Shown: positions 42,605 to 53,748 of the stretch, in pieces
Numbering within the stretch: the first letter of the stretch is position 1
Layout: the number at the start of each line of letters is the position of its first letter
Assembly: GCA_020466095.1 (NCBI GenBank)
Contig: CM035806.1
Location: 15,620,224 to 15,684,223 of the forward strand
Direction: 5' to 3'
DNA from: Chlorops oryzae
Lineage: Eukaryota > Arthropoda > Insecta > Diptera > Chloropidae
DNA length: 64,000 bases
The notes under the pieces: generated by a model
Told to the model about the DNA's origin: nothing
Databases searched by the model: none
What the model saw: only the letters and a program-made list of their open reading frames with translations
Made by a program: the position numbers and the translations under genes

Positions 42605-42731
42605 AAGAAACTATAAGGAGTGCTCGTAAAACAATGAAACTCGGTACCCAGATTTGTTACATATAATGAATATATGTAATAAATCTGGGTACAGAGTTTC
42701 CTTGCTTTACGAGGACTCCTTAGAGTTTCTT
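42605..42731. mobile_element. 127-bp near-perfect palindrome
   Basis: The left arm AAGAAACTATAAGGAGT continues with gctcgtaaa and ggtacccagattt, and is mirrored to the end at 42731 with scattered single mismatches. The whole unit is essentially one hairpin with a loop around 42664-42672. It lies just inside the right end of the composite element. Confidence 0.8.
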
Positions 42732-42761
42732 CACTCAAATGTCTAAGGCAATCCCACTGTG

Positions 42762-43675
42762 CGGCGTGGCGCTACACTGACCGACCCTCGCAACGACCGA
42801 ACCTCAACGTCGTCCATTTCAACATCCTTGTCCTCATCCTCGTGGTCGTCTTCTCAGTCCTGCGGAAGGAAATATGATATGCTTAATACGAAAACCGCAT
42901 ATTTTCGGCCAGCGGCATTATCGTACACCTTTTCCTTTTTGGAAACAAATTGCTGCAAACAAAATATTCGAAAGGATATTCGATATTTCCTACACTTATA
43001 CTCCTCAGAGTGAGAGAGAGAGAGAGCGAGAGCGAGAGCAAGAGAAAGAAAAAATAAATAAATAAATAAAACTGAAATAAAACAGCGCCGTAAAGGAAAA
43101 GCAACTTTCCTCGCCTAAACTGCTAAAATTAAAAGTTGCTGGGTTTTTACAAATTGAGTTATGTTTTTCCGGTACGTGTTATGTTCCTTGGACCTCGTGA
43201 CGTGGCGCTCGTGCAGCTCGTTCTCGCAAAAGGTTAAAGCGCTATGAATCTTATTTCCCAAAAAAGGATTGCGCTACATGACCTGAATGGGCAATTTTTC
43301 TTTGAAAGCAATTTTCAATTAAATTTCAGTATTTGACTTCCTGCACATTAAAGTGAAATTTACATTTAAATTAATTTTTCTTCATTCTTTTTTTTTTATT
43401 TACACATATACATACAGTACACACATGCGTACATATAAATATCTATTTTTTTATTATATTTTATTGGATTTTTCTAGAAAATGTTTCCTTTGGTCTCGTT
43501 CCTCAATAATCTCTGTGCATCGGAAGTGTTTCCTTGGTAACTTTGAAAGCAATTTAATGAGAGCGATTTATAGACGAAGGACTTTGAAAGAAAGTTGAAT
43601 AAATATAATAGGTAAGTAAATAACGAATCTCCTAAGAATTTCTCAAGAATATTTTATGCACTTAGGAAATCCTTA

Positions 43676-43706
<31 letters not shown>

Positions 43707-44824
43707 TGCCAAAATAGAAAGCACTCTCTCACTAACTATATTCAGTGATTTCATGATTTCATCTTCCATAGAAACGTATAAACAAAAAGCGAAAACAACT
43801 AGCTTCAAACAATCTTGGGAGATAAAACAAAACAAAAAACAAAGCAAAAAATGCAATAAGAAAAGGAGCCTTGGATGGCAGGGGATAAGGAAAAGGATAC
43901 TCGAAAATACAACCCCAAAACAAGGACGGCGAAAATTCCACAAAAGCATACGACAGTGCATGGATCCGAAAACTGCATAAGAAGAAGAGAAACTTGAAAG
44001 TTTATATGCGAAATGAAACTTTTTCGACAACTCGCACACTCGATTATAAACAAGTTAATTCACTTGGGCATACTTAGAGAAGGCACTCGCACAGCAGTAG
44101 CAGCGCCAGGACCTTCTCCGTGACGCTCTTCTGCTCGCATGCTCTCTATTACCTTACCCTATCTTACCTTTAAATGCTATTGCTGCTATCTTCAAGTCTG
44201 TTGCATATCCTTTCAACATCGCCAGTGCATAAGGAGTAGAAGTTTGGCATTATTGTATTCCATGCTTCACGCAAATTTGCAAGGACAAGCACTTTCCTCT
44301 TCTTTTTTTTTTTTTTTGCTTTTTTTTTGGCTCTATGCTAAGAAAACTCGACGACAATGAAGACATGGCACGCAACACAAAGAATATTCGTTTATTTTGC
44401 TCAGTGAATTTTCGGGTCTCAATAGTCGAATGCAATTTTTATTTTCGAAGAAATCTTCTTCATTTCTTCTTTATTGTTTTGCTGAGAGAACATGGTAAGT
44501 CGTCGCATATTTCGTTGTTTGTTTTTCTTTTTTTCTCTTTCTTTTCCATTTTGAATTCTAAAGTGTGCTTTTGAAAAGGTATCTTTACAAATAAAGATCC
44601 TTTGATCAATTGATTCCAAGGGAGTTTTATAGAAATTAATAATGCTCAAAAGATTAAATTGGAAAGAAAAAAGAAAAAAAAAAAAAGACCAGAGCAATGA
44701 GAATACCCAGTGAACAGAACATTCTTATACGGATGGTTATCAATTCTTCGATCAAAAATCTCATTATTAAATGGACGAGATTATGGAAACATGGCAAGCT
44801 TTTCTATTATTTCGTTTATAGGTA
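42762..44824. other. Non-coding DNA with A28 run
   Basis: AT-rich; a purine run 'gagagagagagagcgag' at 43010-43030 and an A28 run at 43679-43706. Overlapping frames at 43.7-44.6 kb on both strands are Phe/Ser- or Lys-rich and mutually exclusive. Nothing is recognised as a gene or element. Confidence 0.5.
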
Positions 44825-44833
44825 CACAGAAAA

Positions 44834-45710
44834 AACAAGTAAGGGTGTTATAGTCAGGCAAGCCTGACAATAGAATACCCGACACAGACACACATATTCA
44901 AATAATTTTTAATATCAGGAGTTGTTTAAGGCCATAGGGGCCCCATATACCGCATTTTTTTAAATTTCTTTATGCAAACCGCCCCTTTGCCACGCCCACT
45001 TTTCCAATTTTTCGGAATTCTAATCGGAGGCTTAAATATACGCGCAAATTCTAAGTTTCATTGAAATATTTGGAAAAAGTCAGATTTTGGGGCAGTTTTC
45101 GGATTTTTGTGACAGACCCTAGTACTGGAGGTACCCTTAATAATGAACCAATCCAGAAAATTTTTGGGCAGGATGTTTATGGTAACAAAGGAAGTATAAG
45201 TGCCAATTTTCGTTCAAGTCCCATAGGCGTTTCGGGAGTAGGAGACAATTTTCGAAAAACGCCCTTCTGCCACGCCCATTTTTCTGATTTTTGTAAATCA
45301 CATTAATTGGCCTAAAATATGTTCAAATGCCAAATTTCATCAAAATATCTTGAAAAACTCCGATTTTAGAGCAGTTTTTGTGATTTTCGTAACAGACCCT
45401 AGTACTGGAGGTACCCCTAAAAATGGTCCGATCGGGTCCATTCTCGAACTTAGTCTTACTCATGTCCCCGTGATCACGCATACAAAATTTTGTCAAGATA
45501 GCTCAACTCCTTCGATAAGATAACTGTATACAGACAGACGGACAGACAGACAGACGGACAGACAGACAGACGGACATGTCTAAATCGAATCTCTTGGTGA
45601 CGCTGATCATTTCTATATACATTTTGTATAGTCTATCTCGACTGGTTCTGGCTGTTACACACAACCCAACAAACGCAATATACCCTCGACACAGAGTGTG
45701 TCGGGTATAA
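44834..45710 (-). mobile_element. Terminal-hairpin repeat, family Y (full copy 2)
   Basis: Reverse orientation of 34768-35625. It runs from 'aacaagtaagggtgttatag' with the GTCAGGC/GCCTGAC hairpin, through two units with 'accctagtactggaggtacc' and 'gccacgcccac', a (GACA)n-type run at about 45530-45575, to the terminal hairpin CGACACA…TGTGTCGGGTATAA. Length is ~877 bp. The two short frames predicted inside are repeat-derived. Confidence 0.8.
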
Positions 45711-46039
45711 TGACTAAGAAAAATTCCAAATAATGACATTTGTTAAACTCGATTCATTGGCAAATTAATTAAAAATTTCAAACAAATTACAAAATTTGGG
45801 AAAAGTTCGTAATATTAAATTTTAAACAAACTTTTGTTTGACTGTTTTGTTATATTAATCACCAAAAATATTAATACTTGTAAAAACTTTGTTTGATTGT
45901 TTTGTTATATCAAACAATGAAAGGTTTTAGTACATATAAATATTTTTCTAAAATTCTCATTAGCTTTATGCGGACTTACATACATGCAAGAAGAGACTAA
46001 ATAATCAAAAATTAGCTGACATATGTTTATGGTGTTGTA

Positions 46040-46500
46040 ATCAGTGCTCGGACTTCTACCACTTTAGTGGAAGATCTACCACTATTTTCACTTTCTACCA
46101 CATTTACCACGCTAGGTCCAAATCTACCACTTTTGTTTTTTTTTTTACTTATTTATGCATTTGTTTTATTTATTTGATGATCATTTATAATAATTGAGAA
46201 CATAGAAAATGTGGTTCAATGTTATGTATTACTGAAAAATATGTTGGCAGCTTCCTATTGTCAAGAATGTTGTCAAGAATTGCAGTATTGGCCCTTAACG
46301 ACATCCAATAAATATTGACACATTTTTTTATAATAGAAAGAGAAAATGCCTAAACACATGCAAGTTTCCCAATTTTCTACATGATCAGATGTGATATATT
46401 GTATTACTATTGTAAACAATTTTAAATTTACCACTTTTTTTTATAAATCTACCACTTCTTTTTTAAAAATCTACCACCTTTAAAAATTTTCAAGAGGCAG
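46040..46500. repeat. Block with repeated CTACCAC motifs (possible hAT ends)
   Basis: 'atctaccact' or 'ttctaccac' occurs at least seven times: five or more copies in 46065-46135 and three in 46430-46475, with a spacer between. It opens with CAGTGCTCGGACTTC and closes near 'aagaggcag'. Clustered subterminal repeats at two ends with a CAGTG start resemble a hAT MITE, but I find no 8-bp duplication. Confidence 0.4.
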
Positions 46501-46796
46501 TTTCTCCTCATTATTTATATAAAATAATTGGTTGATTTTTAATTCTTTCAATGTTTAATATAACCAAAAAAAATTGTTGAAATATTTCGTTAAATGTTAA
46601 CACTTTTGATTTTTTATATTTAAAATCGGTGGTTGAAAAAGTTTATTGAGTGTACTTCCATGTACTTCCACTAATTGTCGCAAAACAAATGAATTGCTTG
46701 CGAAAACGAAAAGTGTGATAGGCTGAGTTTTAACAACGAATTTATTATATCGATTAAAAAATTGGTTGTATTAGCGCACAAAATTTTTTCTGTGTA

Positions 46797-48369
46797 TAGA
46801 TTTGGATTGAATACGAAAATTCTCAATTTTGAGCGTCCATTCCTTTTCACTCTCAAAAAGGCATCAAAACTTTTGTTTCAAACAAATATAAAAAAATATT
46901 TAAAAAAAATTTGGATTAATTCTGAACTTTCGCAAGCCCCAATCGTGATCATCTCCATTATTTAACCTCAAAAGTTTCTTGACCAGATTCCAATTGAAAC
47001 TTACAAGGCAATGAACTCCGAAAGAGCGGGAAGAAGAAGGAGGTATGGAGAGCAGCAAAGTTGAAGTTTCAACTGTTTCTATCTTAAACCACTGAAACTG
47101 CAACTATTCCTTTTTAACATAACAACAACAACAACAACAACAACAACAAAGAGAATATGTATAAAAAAAAAAGAAAATCGTTGCAGCATTTTCAATTTTG
47201 TGCTATCAAATTTTCTGCTGCTGCTTTTCTTCCCCTTTTTTTTTTTAAGTAGAATGGGGAAATGCTTTTAATGTATTTTCAACTTTTTATCGTCACATTA
47301 CGAGTTCCATAGCATTATCCCGAGGGAAATATACTCGTGGAGAGTTATCCACACATAAAAGCGCATATTTCCAACGATTTGCCATCGCCATATTTCCCAA
47401 GCGATGTTGCATGTTGCATAAATGTGCGAGGAAAAACAAGCAAGACAACAACAACAGCAACGGCAACGAGACGGCAACTACTCTTTCAAGCCGAGGCAAA
47501 AGAAATGAAACGGCATAAATTGCTTAAAGTGTAATTAACGTCTTTTATGTTTTCATTTCACTAATATTTTCCTTTACTATTTTTCCACTTTTCCTCCGCT
47601 TTCTGCCACAGCCAGTTCCACTGCCACTACCACAATAATTACTCATACATATGTAAGTAAGAGAAAAGAAAAACAAGGACAGCAAGATATATACGAAAAA
47701 ATACGAAATAAAAAAAATCCAATAAAAAATGAACGAAGAAAAAATTGAGGAGGAAAATGCCAAAGTATGAAAACTACAACAAATTACAGCAAACAACATA
47801 CTACTTTCGACAATATAATAAGCAAAACAGCAAAAACTTTAGCAATTATCCTGTAATTCGTATTTCAAAGTTGTAGCTCTAGGGCTGCAAATATACTTCA
47901 CTCCACTCCACTTCACTTCACTTCAGTTCCGTTCAGTTCACTTCACTTCAATTTTCCAAGAGCAACTCATTCGGCGTACACCAACACACAATCGCATCTA
48001 GACGAAAAAGGGACATTTACTCTTTCAAAGGAACTTGTGTACGCCGGGCCATATGGGTTTATTAAGAGCACAACTAAGTATAGGTTATTAGCTGAAGTTG
48101 TCTTTTCAAAAGTAATTTTATTTTCTTGAAAGGGCGTATTATGAGCATTGTTCGTCATGAATGAAAGTTTGTAAAGAAATATGGAACGCACTTTACGGAC
48201 TTTAGAACTCGAATAGAATATTCTTTTGCGAGTGCGCTTTTCAATTCAGCTAACATTTTTGTGGTTGCTCCAATTGAGACTGACGGCAACTGAATCCTTT
48301 AAATGTGCACTTTCATGGAGTGTTTCATATAAGTATTCTTATTTGTTTGCTTGTATTGTATATAAATAA
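46797..48369. other. Non-coding DNA with (AAC)n
   Basis: A perfect AAC triplet run lies at 47120-47150, and 'cttcacttca/cactccactt' repeats at 47895-47955. The remainder is AT-rich without recognisable genes. Confidence 0.5.
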
Positions 48370-48371
48370 TA

Positions 48372-49609
48372 TTAGGTGTAGTAAAAAGAAATCCATTATT
48401 TTTGCATTAAATTGAGGGCTTTATTTAAGATAGTTAGAATGACCCGATTTAGGTCAAATATGCGCCGTTTTGTTCGATAACTTGTTGCCATTTTAAAGGT
48501 AATTTCATTATGCCTCTCTCATAGAAGCCCTCGTTCCTATTAGCAAAAAATTGAGACAGTCGAATTTCAGAAGCCTCTCTTGAAGCGAATGTTTCACCAG
48601 CAAAATTGTTCGCCATGGACAGGAACAGATGGTAATCACTTGGTGCCAGGTCCGGACTATAAGGTGGATGCAGAAGAACCTCCCAACCAAACTCCCGGAG
48701 CTTCTGGCGAGTCACTATCGATGTGTGTGGCCTGGCGTTGTCCTGATGGAACACAATTCCTCTCCTATTGGCCAAAGCTGGCCGCTTATGGGCGATTGCT
48801 TCCTTCAGACGGTCCAATTGTTGACAGTAGAGTTCCGAGTTAAGAGTTTTTGCCGTATGGGAGCAGCTCATAGTAGATAATTCCCTGCCAATCCCACCAA
48901 ACACACAGCAAAACCTTCCTGGCCGTCAATCCTGGCTTGGCCACCGTTTCCGCCGGTTCACCGTGTTTCGACCACGACCGTTTTTGATTGACGTTGTCGT
49001 AAGTGACCCACTTTTCATCACCAGTCACCAACCGCTTCAGAAATGGGTCGATTTTGTTGCGGTTCAGCAGCGATTCGCAGATGGAAATTCGGTCTATGAG
49101 GTTTTTTTGCGTTAACTCGTGTGGCACCCATACATCGAACTTCTTTGTGTATCCAGCCTTATTCAAATGGTTCCAAACGGTTTTTTGTGCAATCTTTAGC
49201 TCTTTTGCAATCGAAACAGTGCTAACATGACGGTCGGACTCGATAATTTCCATGATTTTATCGACATTTTCGACAATTGGCCTTCCAGTGCGTGGTGCAT
49301 CCTTGACATCGAAGTTACCGGAACGGAATCGACGAAACCAAAATTGCGCATGATTGGCTGTTACAGTATCAGGTCCATAAACGCTATTCACATTTTCAGC
49401 CGCCTGGCTTGCGTTTTCTCCCTTATCGAAGAAAAACTGTAAAATGTAGCGAATTTTCTCTTTGCTGATGTCCATCTTTGACAAGCTCTCAAACAAAACT
49501 GAATCAATCAATCAAAAAAGTGTCACACGATCGGACTTATACAACGCGAGATGCAGATAAATAACGCCATCTATTGGAAAAATAATGGATTTCTTTTTAC
49601 TACACCTAA
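48372..49609 (-). mobile_element. mariner transposon, copy 2 (near full length, one frameshift)
   Basis: Same TIRs as copies 1 and 3. TA lies before 48372, but the other flank reads AT, so the duplication is damaged on that side. Compared with copy 3 it lacks about 50 bp of the 5' untranslated region (between 'gtgtca' and 'cggacttat', near 49530). Same orientation as copy 3, 8.5 kb away. Confidence 0.95.
48449..49475 (-). pseudogene. mariner transposase with a single frameshift (copy 2)
   Basis: Coding begins at ATG 49475 (MDISKEKIRY). One extra base in the homopolymer at 48847-48851 (T5 here, T4 in copy 3) shifts the frame after 'LLPYGK', giving a 211-residue truncated product from that ATG. 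Downstream the frame continues open to the normal stop at 48449. All three catalytic aspartates (TGDEKW, HQDNARPH, SPDLAPSDYHLF) are still encoded, but across two frames. A sequencing error in the homopolymer could be the sole defect. Confidence 0.9.
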
Positions 49610-49804
49610 ATTTCGATGGGCTCCCAGTAAACATTTTCCATTATAAGTACATAAGTATTTCGAAATGCGTTTGGGAAATTCCATGAGAGGCGGTCCCACC
49701 CGTGACAGCCATTCGGAGCACAAATTGCGTAATTTCAGTGCTTAACTGTTGTTAAGCATTATAAAAATTAAAACTCCTTGAGAATCACGTCCATTTTGTT
49801 TTTA

Positions 49805-50062
49805 AATATCGAGCCCTAACCGCGAAAATAACGTAAGCGACATATATTTCAAAATTGACTTTTTGATGAAAATATGTTCTTCAGCCTGAAACTCATTACC
49901 TAGTAAAATATTACGACGATATGCTCAATATAAACGGAGATATTGCACTATAAGTTTAATTAATTTGTATGTCAGTCAATGCAAAGGAGATCAGAAAAAA
50001 TGTTCTCCTGTAAAATTTGATTTTTGTCGCTTACGTTATTTTCGCGGTTAGGGCTCGATATT
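49805..50062. mobile_element. 258-bp hairpin MITE with perfect 37-bp TIRs
   Basis: The left arm AATATCGAGCCCTAACCGCG runs on to 'aataacgtaagcgac' and is perfectly reverse-complementary, over 37 bp, to 50026-50062. The interior is AT-rich and non-coding. Perfect arms imply recent insertion or conversion. The target duplication cannot be separated from the AT flanks; TA outside TCGAGCCC is one possibility. Confidence 0.85.
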
Positions 50063-50138
50063 ATGAGCCAAAACCTCAAAAAAGAGTATCACGGTTGGGA
50101 TCGTATTCATGGAATTGCCCGTATAATATAAAACAAAT

Positions 50139-50495
50139 TAGGGTGTTATCGTCAGGTGAGCCCGATCATGCAATACTCGACACAGAAATTGTTTGTTTTT
50201 AACATTTTATACGATTTTAAGCCCCCTTCTGTACACCCCAAAATAAAGCTCAATTCATTATCTTTCGATATGATTACAATTCACAATTAAATTTTACACG
50301 TAGGCATCCATTTGAGGTATAAATTATAACTCTTCCCTCAAAAGTGGGGGTTTTTCCATAAAATCCATTTTCGCGACCTCTAAACGTCCTTTAAAAAATC
50401 TGAAAAAATTCTCAAAATCTTTTTGGGCAATTATCTTTCGAAATCCGTGGGGACATTTTAACATTTCAAAAAAAAAAATTTTTTCGGACACCCTA
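50139..50495. mobile_element. TIR element with TAGGGTGT ends
   Basis: The left end is TAGGGTGTTATCGTCAGG and the right end CGGACACCCTA; AT lies on both sides. The left interior contains a decayed 'gtcaggtgagcccgatcatgc' and 'ctcgacacaga', as in the family Y terminus. Smaller relative of 2420-3514. No coding capacity. Confidence 0.55.
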
Positions 50496-51339
50496 ATGTA
50501 CATTCACGTCCGAAAAATGTAAAAGTAAACTCATATGTGAGGACGAAATAAATCAAAAATATTCAGAAAATAGGAGTCCAAAATGAGTCCGAAATTCGAA
50601 ATACTGAAGCTCCGAACTTTTTTAAAACTACATAGCTAGTCAGTCATAAATCGGTCAAAAGTATGTTCAGATATAAGAGATATACATACATAATATGTAT
50701 AAAATAATATTATGTACTTATGTATATTGAAGCCGAAGAAATTATGTATAAGTCCTATATCGGCTCATCGGGTAACTGTACCTAATAAATCTCACTCGTA
50801 TAGATCGGCCATTGCAATAAAGGGGGCACATTGACTTTCTAACTCCCAAAAGAGCTAAACCGACAGAAAAAAATTGAGGAACTGGTCGCATTTTGCGAAC
50901 CCCGGGATAGGCCGGGACACTTGAATAACGCAAGAATAGGAATTGTTCCCTAAATTGAACAAATTGTTTCTGCAAACCCACAATGCTCACGATGCCTCCA
51001 AGAGTAGACCTGGGCAAACCCAATTACAAAAAAAAAAAGAAGGTCTGTCCAAAGGAATATGTTTATTCCCCTTTTAACTGATGGGTTCTAGACAGAAATA
51101 TTAAAACGAAGGTTCTCTTAGACTTGACTTCCATTCACGTGGCAGAAATGAAACAGAAAAGGATTCTGTATGGGAAATAATGAGATCAAAACAGTACGAA
51201 TAAGCACATAAAAGACTTAAGATGAACATAGCATATTGAGAGAAGATGGGCAGCCTCGGCTTCTATCAAGACACTTCAGAAAAATACAGGATTAGCTTTC
51301 ATTAAAGATCAGATCACACTGATTATAATTATTGGTCGC
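50496..51339. other. Non-coding DNA, no gene seen
   Basis: AT-rich. 'gagtccaaaatgagtccgaaa' at about 50574 resembles motifs at 53.8-54.1 kb. No structure is recognised. Confidence 0.45.
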
Positions 51340-52074
51340 TTAAGGGGACCTTCTGGTCTAGAAATTTTTGAAAATTGATTTTTTTTTTTATATATTTCGG
51401 AAGTATAGACTTTTAAGAATATGCTGGCAAAGTTTTGTGAAGATATTGATAATATTTGTTTTGCTACAGCCTTTTTAGAAGGTGGAGACAGCAGGCAGCG
51501 CGCTTGATCAAAGCAACTTTGAACGCGTTTATCTCAAAACTACTTTTTTTGACCTGCTGTGAATGAAAACAAAAAAACCATCGAACCGATTTTTCCGGAA
51601 TTTTTATTTGTTATTCATAACATCAATGGCTATGGCCCGAACTAGAATCGAATTTTTATTTCAAGAACTTCATATTTTTTCATCAAAAAAATGGTCAAAA
51701 AAAGGGGAGTTTTTGAAGGTTGAAATAAAAAATTGCGCCATTTTGTCAATTTAAAAAAATTTTTTTTATTCTAGTTCCTGCCATAGCCGCATTCGTTCTG
51801 ATTAATAACATATTATTGTTTTTTTTTTTTTCGATTACCAGAACTGCCAAAAGCTTTCACACCACGGAGGTACTTTTTCAAAGAGGGTCCACTTCAACGC
51901 CATTTTTAAAATACCAAAAAAAAAAAAAATTACAACAACATTTTTTATTTTTTGTCAATAAAGAATATAATAAGCCTGCATACTTAGAAAATCGTTTTTT
52001 ATTTGGCTTAATACCAAAAAAAAATCATGAAAATACCCAAAATTTTCGTGCTCTAGACCAGAAGGTCCCCTTAA
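51340..52074. mobile_element. TTAA-flanked MITE (family T, copy 2)
   Basis: The left TTAAGGGGACCTTCTGGTC and right complement are both flanked by TTAA (51340-51343 and 52071-52074). It is in opposite orientation to 9010-9577 and longer (735 bp). Short frames inside (51563-51754, 51816-52097) cross the end and are not genes. It lacks a transposase. Confidence 0.85.
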
Positions 52075-52097
52075 AAAGAATGTTAGCCCCCCTCTAA

Positions 52098-52290
52098 GTA
52101 GTTTAGTTGGTTGGTTTGTGTTTCCTGCCACCATTAAGGGTGACATACTTAGGCCCCACATGGGCCCGTTGTGATGCCACGTAAAATGGGAAAACAAGAA
52201 ATAACACAAACAGAAAACAAGTATCACCCCCACCCGAGCTTGAAGGAGTTGAACCCAGCACCTCTCACATCATATGTTGGCATCTCTATC
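52098..52290 (-). mobile_element. tRNA-derived SINE (family A, copy 3, 5' damaged)
   Basis: On the minus strand: box B-like GGGTTCAACTCCTTC, then 'ttgttttcccattttacgtgg', 'tcacaacgggcccatg' and 'gtcacccttaatggtgg', with a decayed tail 'aaccaaccaacta'. The body matches 8510-8700 and 12663-12873. The box A region is poorly conserved. Confidence 0.75.
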
Positions 52291-53244
52291 TTAGATAATA
52301 ATTTTCTCTCTTCATTCAAAATCGAACCGAACTCAGAACACATCAATTAATTTCCATCAGAGGCTCCACTTTCGGTTCACTTTTCAAATTTTCCATTTTC
52401 ACATCTGTACTAAATTTTCCAAGCCATACGATTTTTCAATTTGGCAAAGGTATTACCTACTGCTCATCCGTTATCGTTCCGTTGACCATACATTGCGATG
52501 AGATTTTTCCTTTTTTTTTTTCAATTTCATTCTTTCTTTTTTTTTTTGGAGAAGATTTCTTGCATGCAAGATAAGCAGAAAATGTTCCATTTCATCTTGC
52601 ACGAACTCCCACTTGAATGAAGATCGAAAAGCATTCTCGTATGGACAAATAGAACTTTAGTATAAAATATCATCAGTAAGTCAAGAGACACAAATGCATC
52701 GTCATTTTCTAGCAAACAAATGAACTCCAAACTTTTAGAAAGACGAGCGAACAAAGGCGAAAAAAAAAGAAACGGAATATTTACAAAAACAAAAACAAAA
52801 ATACAAAAAATAAACACAAGAAAATGAAAATGAAAAGAGAAGAGAAGAGAAGACGAGCGTAGAAAAGAGAAGAGAAGAGAGAAGAATGAAATTACTTCAG
52901 GATACTGTGCAAACATGTACAGAGCATAAACTCTAACCTCGATAAGCCTTGAAGGAAGCAACCAAGCACACAATGTCAGTTGGCAATAAATCTTTAGCCT
53001 TTTTGACATTTCAATTTCTGCACTTTTTGGCTGTTCTTTGCCGCTGCTGTGGAGCAATACGAGTCCTCCTCTATGCATATACACACACATGGACGGTCGG
53101 TTCTCATCTTTGTGGCTTTCCTTCTCCATTTTGATTTTCGTTCGACTGAATTGAAAATTGTTGTGGGAATTCATTGTAGGATTTCAATGTAATAAGCAAT
53201 GGATTTATTTCGCCATGTCGCTATGTCGATATTCTCTCACAGAT

Positions 53245-53277
<33 letters not shown>

Positions 53278-53468
53278 AATTGCTGTGCGAGTAGGTGCGA
53301 TTTTGTACAGGAAATTGCTTCTTGTCAACGCTAATAAAGTGATTTGTGAAAAGCGTGAATATCTCAAATCTTAAAGAGACCAAAAACAAAAAGAAAAAAA
53401 AAACTTATTTTCAATGATCATCACAATGCAATCACACATGCATACATACATAAATCTGTATGTATTGA
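52291..53468. other. Non-coding DNA; (CA)n and AAGAG repeats
   Basis: A purine run of aagag units lies at about 52833-52882, and a perfect (CA)n run at 53246-53275. The 215-codon minus-strand frame at 52527-53174 is Phe/Ser/Lys-rich, spans these repeats and lacks any recognised domain, so I do not call it. Confidence 0.5.
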
Positions 53469-53748
53469 CCCAGCGGACAAAATGATGCTTACAAAAGCGA
53501 TGAGACGCAACACACTTCGCAGGCGGTAATGCACACGACCTCATATACCATCCTACTATACTTTAGTTCGAGTGTGGCCGTTTTGTAGAGTTAACGCCTT
53601 GCACCACCACACAAAGTAATCGGGGTAGTGTGATGTTCATCCAGTACGCTCTCGTACAATCTTGTATACTCAATAAGCTATTATTTAGTAGGCAGGTCGC
53701 CTACAACCGGGTATCCTTTGTAGGCGGGAAGCATTGCTCGCCGCTGGG
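53469..53748. mobile_element. Short TIR element, CCCAGCGG family (copy X4)
   Basis: It begins CCCAGCGGACAAAATGATGC and ends GCCGCTGGG at 53748. The interior is homologous to 6280-6505 (shared 'ggcggtaatgcacacgacc', 'aaagtaatcgggg'), with an extra ~50 bp near the right end. It is non-coding. Confidence 0.75.

Larger units (their letters stand above)
41179..42761. mobile_element. 1.6 kb composite TIR element (CACAGTGGGAT ends)
   Basis: The left end CACAGTGGGATCGCTTCATA and the right end (reverse complement CACAGTGGGATTGCCTTAGA) match over ~24 bp. The GC-rich flanks are CCGCGGCG on the left and CGGCGTGG on the right, suggesting a short CGGCG duplication. A third internal copy of 'gccgcggcgcacagtgg' at about 41487-41503 shows one copy may have inserted into another. 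The interior contains an 8-bp-TSD element (41511-41988), pogo-like repeats (42200-42300), a hairpin-rich block (42300-42560) and a palindrome (42605-42731). There is no transposase. Confidence 0.6.
44825..46794. mobile_element. Composite element with CACAGAAAAAA ends and TA target (family Z relative)
   Basis: CACAGAAAAAA at 44825 and TTTTTTCTGTG ending at 46794 are inverted, with TA outside both (44823-44824 and 46795-46796). The interior has 'tgtttgactgttttgttata' and a close repeat ~55 bp later, reminiscent of the 'gttgatttaactgtt' motifs in 14529-15397. A family Y repeat (44834-45710) has landed almost at the left end, and a CTACCAC-rich block lies at 46040-46500. The TIR is only 11 bp and A-rich, so the pairing is tentative. 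Confidence 0.45.

Noticed and set aside
52527..53174. 215-codon minus-strand frame
   Set aside because: Low-complexity composition (Phe, Ser, Lys), spans AAGAG repeats, and has no recognised domain.
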